A DNA stretch of 45,612 nucleotides from Bacteroidales bacterium (GTDB lineage Bacteria; Bacteroidota; Bacteroidia; Bacteroidales; Muribaculaceae). Of this stretch, positions 15,857 through 23,720 are shown one piece after another (positions within the stretch are counted from its first letter, which is position 1; each line of letters opens with the position of its first letter). Both the position numbers and the translations under genes were made by a program. The notes under the pieces were generated by a model. The model had not been told where the DNA came from, did no database searches, and worked only from the letters and a program-made list of their open reading frames with translations. The stretch spans positions 1 through 45,612 of the forward strand of contig SFOH01000014.1 in assembly GCA_004552485.1 (NCBI GenBank), given 5' to 3'.

Positions 15857-16489
15857 ATGAAACACATACTCCCCACTCTGATTTTCGCCCTCTGCACGGC
15901 GCTCTGCGGCCACGCCCGCGACGCCAAGGCTTTCTTCGCCGACGAGGGCGCCTCGGCCGCTTTCTCCGAAATCGGAGCCACCGAGCGGCTCGACATGCTC
16001 GACTATTTCGCCGCCGGCCAGGAACATCCCGTCGCCAACATCTACTCGGGCCGCTCGCGCCTGCTGCGCGCCGACTCGGCGGCGGTGTCGGTCGAGGTGG
16101 CGCACGGCGTGGTGGTCGACATGTACGTCCTCCCCGCCGGCCGCGACACGGTGCTCATGGTCGTGGAGACCGTCGAACTGCCGCAAAAAGACTCCAACAT
16201 AGCGTTTTACGGCGCAGACTGGCGTCCGCTGAAGAAATCGCCCCTGCCCAAACACGTCCTCTCCGACTGGCTCTCGCTGGCCGGCAGCAAGGAGCGCGAC
16301 GAGGTGGAGCGGCGCCTGCCGTTCATCCTCGCCCAAGCCGTCTACAATCCTGACACTCAGGTACTAAGGCTCTCCAACACGATGGACGAATACTTCGTGG
16401 ACGACGAGGACAAGGCCTTTGTGGCGCAGAATCTGCGTAAATCGCTGGCCTACACGTGGAAAAACGGCAAATTCGTCCTCGAGAAATGA
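15857..16489 (+). CDS. DUF3256 family exported protein
   Basis: A 210-residue protein resembling the Bacteroidales DUF3256 family, whose function is unknown. It begins with a signal peptide (MKHILPTLIFALCTALCGHA, probable cut near residue 20). The mature part contains FFADEGASAAFSEIGATERLDMLDYFAAG and later NTMDEYFVDDEDKAFVAQNLRKSLAYTWKNGKFVLEK; the latter resembles the C-terminal strand-helix seen across the family. Its stop overlaps the xseA start (ATGA), so the two are translationally coupled although one is exported and the other a cytoplasmic nuclease subunit. I do not propose a function. Confidence 0.8.
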   Translation: MKHILPTLIFALCTALCGHARDAKAFFADEGASAAFSEIGATERLDMLDYFAAGQEHPVANIYSGRSRLLRADSAAVSVEVAHGVVVDMYVLPAGRDTVLMVVETVELPQKDSNIAFYGADWRPLKKSPLPKHVLSDWLSLAGSKERDEVERRLPFILAQAVYNPDTQVLRLSNTMDEYFVDDEDKAFVAQNLRKSLAYTWKNGKFVLEK

Positions 16490-17742
16490 GCGCCCCGACC
16501 CGGTCAGCCATCACTCTCGCCGAGCTTAGCCGGCGCGTGGCCAACGCCCTGGGCACTGCCCCGGACCTCTGCGGCGTGTGGGTGACGGCCGAGACGTCGG
16601 ACCTGCGCGTCTCCGGCGGCCACTGCTACATGGAGCTGCTGCAGAAAGACGAGCAGGGACTTCCGCTGGCCCGCGCCCGCGCCAACGTGTGGGCAAGCAC
16701 CTGGCGCACCATCTCCGCCAAATTCGCCAAGGCAACGGGCAGCGCGCCGGTCTCCGGCATCAAAATCATGGCGCTCGTCTCCGTCACCTACCATCCCAAC
16801 TACGGTCTCGCGCTGAACATCACCGACATAGACCCGTCGTACACCATCGGCGAGGCCGCCCGGCGACGCAACGAAATCATCGCGCGTCTGACGGCCGAAG
16901 GACTCGTCGGAGTGAACCGCAGAGTCAAATTGCACATCCCCACCTCGCGCGTCGCCGTCGTCTCCGCAAAAGGCGCCGCCGGCTACGGCGATTTCATCAA
17001 CCAGCTGTTCAACAACACGTTACAACTCGCTTTCTCGGTCACTCTCTTCGAGGCAACCATGCAGGGCGAGAAGACTGTGCCGTCCGTGATGCGGGCTTTA
17101 CAGCAAATTCAGGACAGCGCCGACGACTTCGACGCCGTCGTTATCATACGCGGCGGCGGAAGCACCAGCGACCTGGCCGCTTTCGACGACTACGACCTGG
17201 CGGCGCGCGTGGCCCGCTTCCCGCTCCCCGTCATCATCGGCATCGGCCACGAGCGCGACATCACCGTCCTGGACTATGTCGCATACATGCGCGTGAAAAC
17301 GCCGACGGCCGCCGCCGAATGGCTCATCAACCGCGGCAAGGCAATCCTCGACTCGTTGGAGCGCGCCGCCTCGATGATTTACATCGCTGTGACAGAGCGT
17401 CTTACCGGTCAGCGCGAGAAACTGGCGCACATCGCCGCCACGCTGCCCGCGCAGGTGTCCGTGGCCGTCACGCGCCACGGCGCACGCCTCGACTCGCTGG
17501 CGCAGGCCGTCGCTGTCGCCGTCGACCGCCGCCTCAACGACAACCGCCAGCGCCTCGACCGCCTCGGCGCCCTCCTCGAAGTGCTCTCGCCGCAGTCGGT
17601 CCTCAACCGCGGCTTCTCGATGACCCTCGGCGCCGACGGTCATGCCCTGCGCTCAGCCGCCGACGCCGCCCCCGGCACCGTCCTGCGCACCATCCTCGCC
17701 GACGGCGAGCTCTCCTCCACCGTAACAGAACAAAAACTCTAA
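16486..17742 (+). CDS. xseA: Exodeoxyribonuclease VII large subunit
   Basis: A 418-residue XseA. With several XseB subunits it degrades single-stranded DNA from both ends to short oligonucleotides. An OB-fold lies at about 1-100 (ITLAELSRRVANALG, VWVTAETSDLRVSGGHCYMELL). The catalytic domain contains the conserved RGGGSTSDLAAFDDYDLAARVARFP, GIGHERDITVLDYVA and KTPTAAAEWLI. A long helical region then leads to the C-terminal SVLNRGFSMTL strand typical of the family. The ATG at 16486 overlaps the upstream stop by four bases; the open frame extends 10 codons further upstream, inside the previous gene. xseB follows after 21 bases. Confidence 0.95.
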   Translation: MSAPTRSAITLAELSRRVANALGTAPDLCGVWVTAETSDLRVSGGHCYMELLQKDEQGLPLARARANVWASTWRTISAKFAKATGSAPVSGIKIMALVSVTYHPNYGLALNITDIDPSYTIGEAARRRNEIIARLTAEGLVGVNRRVKLHIPTSRVAVVSAKGAAGYGDFINQLFNNTLQLAFSVTLFEATMQGEKTVPSVMRALQQIQDSADDFDAVVIIRGGGSTSDLAAFDDYDLAARVARFPLPVIIGIGHERDITVLDYVAYMRVKTPTAAAEWLINRGKAILDSLERAASMIYIAVTERLTGQREKLAHIAATLPAQVSVAVTRHGARLDSLAQAVAVAVDRRLNDNRQRLDRLGALLEVLSPQSVLNRGFSMTLGADGHALRSAADAAPGTVLRTILADGELSSTVTEQKL

Positions 17743-17763
17743 CGAATATACCCCCTCCGACAC

Positions 17764-17967
17764 ATGGAAGAAATCTCTTACAGTCAGGCTCTTGCAGAGC
17801 TGCAGAAGATAGTGGAAACGCTCCAGAATCCCGGCTGCGACGTCGACAAGATGGTGGCCCTCACCAGCCGCGCCGCCGAGCTGCTGAAACTCTGCCGCTC
17901 GCGCCTCACCACCACCGAAGAGCAGCTCCAGGCCGCTCTCGCCGCACTCGCCGCGCCCTCCTGCTGA
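17764..17967 (+). CDS. xseB: Exodeoxyribonuclease VII small subunit
   Basis: A 67-residue XseB, the usual size. The whole protein is a helical hairpin: ISYSQALAELQKIVETLQNPGCDVDKMVALTSRAAELLKLCRSRL matches the family pattern of a paired helix that wraps the XseA stalk. It directly follows xseA, so both subunits are made together. A separate promoter for lepB lies just after its stop. Confidence 0.93.
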   Translation: MEEISYSQALAELQKIVETLQNPGCDVDKMVALTSRAAELLKLCRSRLTTTEEQLQAALAALAAPSC

Positions 17968-17987
17968 CGCCGGTCTCCGCCCCAACG

Positions 17988-18019
17988 CTTGCGCGCTCAA
18001 AGAATTTTTTGTACTTTTG
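17988..18019 (+). promoter_or_regulatory. Bacteroidota promoter for lepB
   Basis: CTTG at 17988-17991, 20 bases, then TACTTTTG at 18012-18019. The -7 box is a full match. It lies 26 bases before the chosen lepB ATG and inside the short gap after xseB. Confidence 0.6.
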
Positions 18020-18045
18020 CGCTGCATATCTACACATCTATTATA

Positions 18046-19587
18046 ATGAACAAAAACATACCCCAAAATAACGAGCCGAACGAGGCTCCGAACACCCCCG
18101 GAAAAGGACCCGTTTCGGATCCCGAAATTCGCACCAAAGAGCCCATCCTGGTGCGCGCCCACCGCGAGATTCTGATGACCCGCAAAACACGCTGGTGGCG
18201 ATTCGGCATCGTCGCCGCCATATACCTGCTGTGGGTCATCTGGCTCGGAAACTACTGGTTCCTGCTGGGCCTCCCCCTGCTCTTCGACATCTACATCACC
18301 GGCATCATCCCCTTCACCTGGTGGAAACGCTCCCCCAACAAGGCAGTGCGCAGCGTCATGAGCTGGGTCGACGCAATCGTCTACGCCCTCATCCTCGTCT
18401 ACTTCATCTTCTGCTTCATCGGCCAGAACTACCAGATTCCCTCGTCGTCGCTGGAGAAGACGCTGCTCACCGGCGACTACCTCTGGGTCAACAAAACAGT
18501 CTACGGCCCGCGCGTCCCCAACACGCCCATCCACTTCCCCCTCGCCCACAATACGATGCCCCTCGTTGGCGGCGACAGCTACTCGACCCTCATCGAGAAC
18601 CCCTACCGACGCCTCGCCGGCCTGCGCAACGTGGAGAGCGGCGACATCGTCGTGTTCAACTTCCCCGCCGGCGACACCGTCGCACTCAACTTCGAGGAGA
18701 GCCCCGAGCACTACTACTCGCTCATCAAGAAATACGGCCGCGAGCGCGTCAACTCCGACCCGCAGACCTTCGGCAAAGTCGTGTACCGCCCCGTCGACCG
18801 CCGCGTCAACTTCGTGAAACGCGCCGTCGGCCTCCCCGGCCAGCGCCTGCGCATCAGCCATGACACCATCTACATCGACGGCGTGGCCCAGAAACAGCCC
18901 GAATCCGTTCAGTTCCTCTACCTCGCCGCCTTCGCCTCGCCCATCACCGACGAGCAGATGAAAGAGCTTGACATCACCGCCGGCGACGTCCAGGAAATCA
19001 CCTCCGCCACCGAGCGCGCCGCCCTGCGCAACCTCCTGCCCAAGGCCACGCCCAACAGCATCCTCCTCCAGCTGCCGCTCACGCAGAAGATGATAGACAC
19101 CTTCTCCGCCTCCGGCCAGCTCCAGGATGCCCGCAAACTCAACGAGCTGGGCGCCATGGCCTCCATCGACCTCTTCCCCGAAGGCGTCGCCGACAAACTC
19201 GGATGGACGCTCTCAAACTACGGCGGCACCGGCATGCTCATCCCCCGCAAAGGCATGACCATCGCCCTCAACGAGCGCTCATGGCCCATCTACAACCGCG
19301 CCATCCGCAACTACGAGGGCCACACCAACTCATGGCTCGCCGACGACGGCACCGTCTACATCGACGGCAAACCCGCCGAGACATACACCTTCGCCATGAA
19401 CTATTACTTCATGATGGGCGACAACCGCGACATGAGCCAGGACTCGCGCTTCTGGGGATTCGTGCCCGAAGACCACATCGTCGGCACACCCATGTTCGTG
19501 CTCATCAGCTTCGACAAAGACCGCTCCATCTTCTCTGGCGGCATACGCTGGAACCGCATCTTCCGCACCGCCAACCCCGACAAATAA
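18046..19587 (+). CDS. lepB: Signal peptidase I
   Basis: A 513-residue type I signal peptidase (S26 family) that removes signal peptides at the outer face of the inner membrane. Membrane segments lie at about residues 50-100 and 105-130 (WVDAIVYALILVYFIFCFIG). The catalytic serine motif is QIPSSSLEKTLLTGDYLWVNK, the general-base lysine is in VNFVKRAVGLPGQRLRI, and the box near the end is MMGDNRDMSQDSRFWGFVPEDHIVG. It is longer than proteobacterial LepB because of a large insert between the lysine and C-terminal boxes (about residues 290-430), common in Bacteroidetes. I chose the ATG at 18046, after the promoter, over an upstream in-frame start at 17989 that precedes the -7 box. Confidence 0.95.
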   Translation: MNKNIPQNNEPNEAPNTPGKGPVSDPEIRTKEPILVRAHREILMTRKTRWWRFGIVAAIYLLWVIWLGNYWFLLGLPLLFDIYITGIIPFTWWKRSPNKAVRSVMSWVDAIVYALILVYFIFCFIGQNYQIPSSSLEKTLLTGDYLWVNKTVYGPRVPNTPIHFPLAHNTMPLVGGDSYSTLIENPYRRLAGLRNVESGDIVVFNFPAGDTVALNFEESPEHYYSLIKKYGRERVNSDPQTFGKVVYRPVDRRVNFVKRAVGLPGQRLRISHDTIYIDGVAQKQPESVQFLYLAAFASPITDEQMKELDITAGDVQEITSATERAALRNLLPKATPNSILLQLPLTQKMIDTFSASGQLQDARKLNELGAMASIDLFPEGVADKLGWTLSNYGGTGMLIPRKGMTIALNERSWPIYNRAIRNYEGHTNSWLADDGTVYIDGKPAETYTFAMNYYFMMGDNRDMSQDSRFWGFVPEDHIVGTPMFVLISFDKDRSIFSGGIRWNRIFRTANPDK

Positions 19588-19599
19588 CCGCCGCGTCCC

Positions 19600-20211
19600 A
19601 TGGAGACCCAGCCCGGCACCACCGGCCCTGAACAGCCCCGGACAATGAACGTCGTCATCCTGCCGCCGGTCTATCTGCCGACAGCCGAGTGGTTTGCCGA
19701 CCTCGAGCGGGCCGACCTCGCCGTCGTCGACACCGCGATGCGCCACGACAAACGGCGCAAGCTCACCCACCGCGCCGTCGTCGAAGGCCCGCAGGGACCC
19801 TTCCTGCTCACCGTCCCCGTCTCCCTGCTGCCCATCGCCGAGCCGGCAGCCGGCGAGCCGCGCCGCCACCGCACCTGGGCCGACGTCGCCGTCAGCGCCC
19901 ACGGCCACTGGTGGACAGTCCACAGCGGCGCCATCGAGAGCGCATACAGCGCCACGCCCTATTTCGAACACTATTGGCCGCTGCTCCGCGACTACTTCAC
20001 CGAAGAAGCCGTCGGCGAAGTGCTCACCCTCTACACCTCGCGCCTGCACACCGCCCTGCGCACGCTCTTAGGCGTCACCACCCCCGTCTCCGCCACACTC
20101 CCCGCACGCCTCCCCGCCCATGCCCGAGTCACCGACCTGCGCCGCAAAGACTACCCCGGCGAAACCGTCCTCGGCCCCCTCTTCCGCCTCGGCCCCTCTG
20201 CCCTCGCCTAA
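19600..20211 (+). CDS. WbqC-like family protein
   Basis: A 203-residue protein of the WbqC-like family (PF08889). The opening VVILPPVYLPTAEWFADLERAD, the basic KRRKLTHRAVV segment, PFLLTVPVSLLP, the strand-helix WADVAVSAHGHWWTVHSGAIESAYSATPYFEHYWPLL and the C-terminal TDLRRKDYPG match the family pattern. In other bacteria WbqC proteins sit in O-antigen clusters, but in Bacteroidales a copy next to lepB is common; its biochemical role is unknown. The true start may be the second Met (19645, MNVVILPPVYL), since the first 15 residues look like leader sequence. It is 12 bases from lepB and so probably in the same operon. Confidence 0.82.
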   Translation: METQPGTTGPEQPRTMNVVILPPVYLPTAEWFADLERADLAVVDTAMRHDKRRKLTHRAVVEGPQGPFLLTVPVSLLPIAEPAAGEPRRHRTWADVAVSAHGHWWTVHSGAIESAYSATPYFEHYWPLLRDYFTEEAVGEVLTLYTSRLHTALRTLLGVTTPVSATLPARLPAHARVTDLRRKDYPGETVLGPLFRLGPSALA

Positions 20212-20325
20212 ACGCCCGGCCGCCCCCGCCCCGCGGCCCTCCCGGCGCAAGCCGTTGAGAGCCAAAGACTTCACCACCAACGCGCGAAAAACCTCAAAAA
20301 ATTTTTGAATTTTCTTGCACAAATA

Positions 20326-20357
20326 TTTGCACAGAATCAAAAAAAGGCGTAACTTTG
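20326..20357 (+). promoter_or_regulatory. Bacteroidota promoter for tRNA-Asp
   Basis: TTTG at 20326-20329, 20 bases, then TAACTTTG at 20350-20357. This is a near-consensus promoter in an AT-rich pocket, 40 bases before the tRNA. Confidence 0.78.
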
Positions 20358-20397
20358 CAACGCAAAAGCGAGGAACACCTCTCCAAGCCAAGCACAC

Positions 20398-20474
20398 GGT
20401 GCGGTAGTTCAGCTGGTTAGAATACCTGCCTGTCACGCAGGGGGTCGCGGGTTCGAGTCCCGTCCGCACCGCCA
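20398..20474 (+). tRNA. tRNA-Asp (anticodon GUC)
   Basis: Complete cloverleaf: acceptor GGTGCGG/CCGCACC, anticodon stem CCTGC/GCAGG around the loop CTGTCAC (anticodon GTC at 20432-20434), and T arm CGGG/CCCG with TTCGAGT. The discriminator is G and the 3' CCA is encoded in the gene, unlike the tRNA-Arg gene in this window. Confidence 0.97.
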
Positions 20475-20515
20475 GAGGAGAGAGGAGAATGAGTAATTGT
20501 AGAGCCCCCGGGCAA

Positions 20516-20523
20516 TACTTTTG
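20516..20523 (+). promoter_or_regulatory. Possible -7 box for the methyltransferase gene
   Basis: TACTTTTG matches TAnnTTTG. A TTG lies at 20497-20499, which is closer than usual (16 bases). The leader to the start codon at 20663 is about 135 bases and includes the palindrome at 20594-20614. Confidence 0.42.
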
Positions 20524-20571
20524 CTCATTCTTTTTTTATATCCCTCCCCACCCCGGCTGACCCCCCGCGCG

Positions 20572-20585
20572 CCATCGCGCCCCGC
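20572..20585 (+). repeat. 14-bp direct repeat, left copy
   Basis: CCATCGCGCCCCGC occurs here and again at 21572-21585, exactly 1000 bases apart, on either side of the methyltransferase gene. In both places a palindrome opening with CCGTGCCGCAAG follows shortly after. Confidence 0.7.
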
Positions 20586-20593
20586 GCACCGTG

Positions 20594-20614
20594 CCGCAAG
20601 CCTGCGGCTTGCGG
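20594..20614. repeat. REP-like palindrome
   Basis: Arms CCGCAAGCC (20594-20602) and GGCTTGCGG (20606-20614) with spacer TGC, preceded by CACCGTG. It has the same 9-3-9 architecture and lead-in as the element at 10699-10719. It sits in the leader of the methyltransferase gene. Confidence 0.75.
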
Positions 20615-20662
20615 TCCTCCCGCCTTTGGCTCAATTCATTCGCCCAAAAACTTGCCTGTTAT

Positions 20663-21556
20663 ATGACACCCGCCGAACAAGAATCATTCAAAAAATGGCT
20701 CAAAGGAATCCCGTATGAGATTAAATTCTGGCAGAGCTTCTACAATCACCGTCCAAGCCTTACAAAACTCTATTCCTGGAGCGACTACGGCCAACGGTGC
20801 ACGTTGGACAACTTTGACGTCCAAAGCTTTCTGTCCGCGTCCGGCAGCTCGCCGCTTATGATTGACGTGGGTTGCGCTCTGAGCTATGTGCCCGGCACCC
20901 TCTTTGACAATGCAGGCGTGAGGATGCACCTTGTCGATCCACTGGCGGTTTTCTACAATCGTATTCTCGACAAAACGGGCTCAGACCGCATGCGACTGAA
21001 AACAGGCATGATAGAACTCCTCTCCACGCTCTATGCCGAAGGGAGCGTCGACCTCGTCCACGTTCGCAATGCGCTGGACCATTCGGCCAATCCCATGGCC
21101 GGAATCATGGAATGTCTGCAAGTGCTGCGCACCGGAGGCGTTCTCTATCTTCACCATCACATCAACGAAGCCGAGCGCGAGGCCTACCGCGGCTTCCATC
21201 AGTACAACCTCGACTCGCACGACGGCAAGCTCGTCATATGGAACCGCACGTACAGCATTGACGTGGCCGAACGCCTGAAAGAAGTGGCCGACGTCAGGTG
21301 TGAGATATTGGACAACACATACGTCATCGCAGTGATTGAGAAGAAGAAAGCGCTTCCCGAACCGCTCTACGACCGGCAGGAAGCGCCACGCCGCGCCACC
21401 GAAATGATGAGCCTCGCAATCGAGACCTTCAACAGGCCCGGCTTCGCCTTCAGCTACAACATCCACAAACTGCAGGCCGCCATAGCCCATCCCCTGATGC
21501 GCCGCATCCCCCGCTCCGCCGTCACCCGCCTCAAATCCCTCCTCCGCCCCTCCTGA
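20663..21556 (+). CDS. Class I SAM-dependent methyltransferase
   Basis: A 297-residue protein with a class I methyltransferase core. Motif I is MIDVGCALSYVPGTLF (about residues 65-80), the acidic strand-2 end is VHLVDPLA-like (MHLVDPLAVFYN), motif IV-like is VDLVHVRNALDHSANP, and the post-motif loop is LRTGGVLYLHHHINEAEREAY. The HINEAEREAYRGFHQYNL segment recalls methyltransferases found in glycan or surface-polysaccharide loci; the substrate is unknown. I start at the ATG at 20663; the open frame begins earlier, but that stretch runs through a palindromic repeat. The gene is less GC-rich than its neighbours, lies just downstream of tRNA-Asp and is bracketed by direct repeats, which suggests acquisition. 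A good terminator follows. Confidence 0.8.
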   Translation: MTPAEQESFKKWLKGIPYEIKFWQSFYNHRPSLTKLYSWSDYGQRCTLDNFDVQSFLSASGSSPLMIDVGCALSYVPGTLFDNAGVRMHLVDPLAVFYNRILDKTGSDRMRLKTGMIELLSTLYAEGSVDLVHVRNALDHSANPMAGIMECLQVLRTGGVLYLHHHINEAEREAYRGFHQYNLDSHDGKLVIWNRTYSIDVAERLKEVADVRCEILDNTYVIAVIEKKKALPEPLYDRQEAPRRATEMMSLAIETFNRPGFAFSYNIHKLQAAIAHPLMRRIPRSAVTRLKSLLRPS

Positions 21557-21571
21557 GACCCGCCCAGCGCC

Positions 21572-21585
21572 CCATCGCGCCCCGC
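21572..21585 (+). repeat. 14-bp direct repeat, right copy
   Basis: Second copy of CCATCGCGCCCCGC (first at 20572-20585), just after the methyltransferase stop codon. Confidence 0.7.
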
Positions 21586-21613
21586 CCGCGTGCTGCCCGG
21601 CCCCTCGACCGTG

Positions 21614-21627
21614 CCGCAAGCTTGCGG
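21614..21627. repeat. Collapsed REP-like palindrome
   Basis: CCGCAAGCTTGCGG is a perfect palindrome without spacer, preceded by CGACCGTG. It equals the 20594-20614 element with the central seven bases (CCTGCGG) removed, so the two are likely copies of one repeat, with a deletion here. Confidence 0.68.
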
Positions 21628-21648
21628 TTGAGTGTGTGAATGAAAACG

Positions 21649-21693
21649 AAAACGCCCTTTCGAGCTCCGTGGCGGAGTGCGAAAGGGCGTTTT
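21649..21693. terminator. Bidirectional intrinsic terminator
   Basis: Arms AAAACGCCCTTTCG (21649-21662) and CGAAAGGGCGTTTT (21680-21693) form a perfect 14-bp stem with A and T runs on the outside, so it works in both directions. It separates the methyltransferase gene (+) from pckA (-). The loop holds a further CTCCG/CGGAG pairing. Confidence 0.92.
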
Positions 21694-21759
21694 TCTTAGG
21701 GGGTTGTTATCGGACCGCGGGGCGGGCGGGAGGACCCGCTCCGGCGGGGGATAGGTCGT

Positions 21760-23403
21760 TTAGAGCTGGGGGCCGGCGGCTACGAGGGCTTTACCGGCGG
21801 GGTTGTTCTCGTATTTCTCGAAGTTCTTGATGAAGCGGGCGGCCAGGTCTTTGGCTTTTACGTACCACTGCTCGGGATCGGTGTAGGTGTCGCGGGGATC
21901 GAGGATCTTGGGATCTACGCCGGGGAGTTCGGTGGGAATTTCGAAGTCGAAGATGGGGAGCTTCTTGGTGGGAGCTTTGAGGATGGCGCCGTCGAGGATG
22001 GCGTCGATGATGCCGCGGGTGTCCTTGATGGAGATGCGTTTGCCTGAGCCGTTCCAGCCGGTGTTGACGAGGTAGGCCTTGGCGCCGCTGGCGTCCATGC
22101 GTTTCACGAGTTCCTCAGCATATTTGGTGGGGTGCAGCTCGAGGAATGCCTGGCCGAAGCAAGCGGAGAAGGTGGGGGTGGGCTCGGTGATGCCGCGCTC
22201 TGTGCCGGCGAGTTTGGCGGTGAAGCCGCTCAGGAAGTAGTACTTGGTCTGCTCGGGGGTCAGGATTGACACGGGGGGCAGCACACCGAAGGCGTCGGCT
22301 GACAGGAAGATGACGTTCTTGGCAGCGGGGCCGTGGCTAATGGGCTTAACGATGTTCTTGATGAAGTCGATGGGGTAGGACACGCGGGTGTTCTCGGTCA
22401 CAGACTTGTCGGCGAAGTCGATCTTGCCGTCTTTGTCGACGGTGACGTTCTCGAGGAGGGCACCGGGTTTGATGGCGTTGTAGATGTCGGGCTCGCTTTC
22501 TTTGTCAAGGTTGATGACTTTGGCATAGCAGCCGCCCTCGAAGTTGAAGACGCCGTTGTCGTCCCAGCCGTGCTCGTCGTCGCCGATGAGGAGGCGTTTG
22601 GGGTCGGTGGAAAGGGTGGTCTTGCCGGTTCCGGAGAGGCCGAAGAAGATGGCGGTGTTCTCGCCGTTCTTGTCGGTGTTGGCGGAGCAGTGCATGGAGG
22701 CGATGCCTTTCTGGGGGAGGAAGTAGTTCATCATGGAGAACATGCCTTTCTTCATCTCGCCGCCGTACCAGGTGTTGATGATGACCTGCTCGCGGCTGGT
22801 GGTGTTGAAGACAACGGCTGTCTCGGAGTTGAGGCCGAGCTCTTTGTAGTTGGTGAGTTTGGCCTTGGAGGCGTTGTAGACGACGAAGTCGGGTTTGAAG
22901 TTGGCGAGTTCTTCGGCGTTGGGGCGGATGAACATGTTGGTCACGAAGTGAGCCTGCCAGGCAACTTCCATGATGAAGCGCACGGCCATGCGGGTGTTGG
23001 CGTTGGCGCCGCAGAAGCCGTCGACAACGTAGAGGGTCTTGTCGGAGAGTTCTTTGAGGGCGAGTTCTTTGCAGGCTTTCCAGGCCTCCTGAGAAGCGGG
23101 CTTGTTGTCGTTCTTGTACTCAGGGGTTGTCCACCACACTTTGTCCTTGTTGTTCTCGTCCAGGACAATGAATTTGTCTTTAGGTGAGCGGCCGGTGTAG
23201 ACGCCGGTCATCACGTCGACGGCGCCGAGTTCGGTGACGACGCCTTTTTCGTAACCCTCCAGGGTGGGGAGAGTCTCGTCTTTGCGCATCTCCTCGTAGG
23301 TGGGGTTGTAGATCACCTTTTTGACATCTTTGATACCGGCGGCCTCGAGGTCGGCGATTACGCCGGCGAGGCGGGCCTTCTTAACATCTTCAATGTTGCT
23401 CAT
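21760..23403 (-). CDS. pckA: Phosphoenolpyruvate carboxykinase (ATP)
   Basis: A 547-residue ATP-dependent PEP carboxykinase that interconverts oxaloacetate and PEP. In fermenting Bacteroidetes it mainly works in the carboxylating direction, fixing CO2 on the route to succinate (family knowledge). Signature parts are TGRSPKDKFIV, the substrate/metal site around NTWYGGEMKKGMFSMMNYFLP, the kinase P-loop FFGLSGTGKTTLS near residue 255, the metal-binding GDDEHGWDD, and GWNGSGKRISIKDTR near the C-terminus. Codon use is strongly biased, as expected for a highly expressed gene. A leader of about 160 bases separates it from its probable promoter. Confidence 0.97.
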   Translation of the reverse strand: MSNIEDVKKARLAGVIADLEAAGIKDVKKVIYNPTYEEMRKDETLPTLEGYEKGVVTELGAVDVMTGVYTGRSPKDKFIVLDENNKDKVWWTTPEYKNDNKPASQEAWKACKELALKELSDKTLYVVDGFCGANANTRMAVRFIMEVAWQAHFVTNMFIRPNAEELANFKPDFVVYNASKAKLTNYKELGLNSETAVVFNTTSREQVIINTWYGGEMKKGMFSMMNYFLPQKGIASMHCSANTDKNGENTAIFFGLSGTGKTTLSTDPKRLLIGDDEHGWDDNGVFNFEGGCYAKVINLDKESEPDIYNAIKPGALLENVTVDKDGKIDFADKSVTENTRVSYPIDFIKNIVKPISHGPAAKNVIFLSADAFGVLPPVSILTPEQTKYYFLSGFTAKLAGTERGITEPTPTFSACFGQAFLELHPTKYAEELVKRMDASGAKAYLVNTGWNGSGKRISIKDTRGIIDAILDGAILKAPTKKLPIFDFEIPTELPGVDPKILDPRDTYTDPEQWYVKAKDLAARFIKNFEKYENNPAGKALVAAGPQL

Positions 23404-23567
23404 AGTTGGTAAGTTAGTTATTTTGTTAGAAATATTTTGTTAAAGTTATGAATGTCAGACATAAACGTGCGCCGACGAGGGGCGCTTGCGCGGTGTGGCG
23501 CCGCTATGGGATAAACGTCTGCGGCGGGGTAAATGTTCAGCAGAGGCGCCGCCTTGTTTATCGACTA

Positions 23568-23575
23568 CAAAATTA
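23568..23575 (-). promoter_or_regulatory. Possible -7 box for pckA
   Basis: The complement reads TAATTTTG, matching TAnnTTTG, in the AT-rich region about 165 bases before pckA. No clear -33 box is visible. The leader between this site and pckA (23404-23560) shows GC-rich self-complementary stretches but no riboswitch I recognise. Confidence 0.42.
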
Positions 23576-23648
23576 GCAAATTATTCTGACTTTTGGACAT
23601 ATTACGGAAATATTTCCTTATTAAAAAAACTTAACAGCGCATGTGGGC

Positions 23649-23720
23649 TCAGAGCAGGCAGAGGAGGACGATGGCGAGGGCGGCGAGGATGCGCGTCAGG
23701 GTGTCGGTGGCGAGGTTCAT
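23649..23720 (-). CDS. Putative 23-residue membrane microprotein
   Basis: A tiny open frame beginning MNLATDTLTRILAALAI and ending in a Leu/Cys-rich tail (VLLCLL). Its ATG (complement of 23718-23720) overlaps the stop of the upstream 69-residue gene as ATGA, the arrangement used for translational coupling in this genome (for example rsmA/mgtE and rnpA/yidD). The whole second half is one hydrophobic helix long enough to cross or dip into the membrane. It is the last frame of the GntR/ABC operon. I cannot match it to a family, and a short frame could arise by chance; the overlap and the hydrophobic pattern are the evidence. Confidence 0.4.
   Translation of the reverse strand: MNLATDTLTRILAALAIVLLCLL

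Noticed and set aside
20398..20660. tRNA-Asp as an integrase attachment site
   Set aside because: No repeat of the tRNA 3' end is visible downstream and no integrase gene is present, so only adjacency can be stated.
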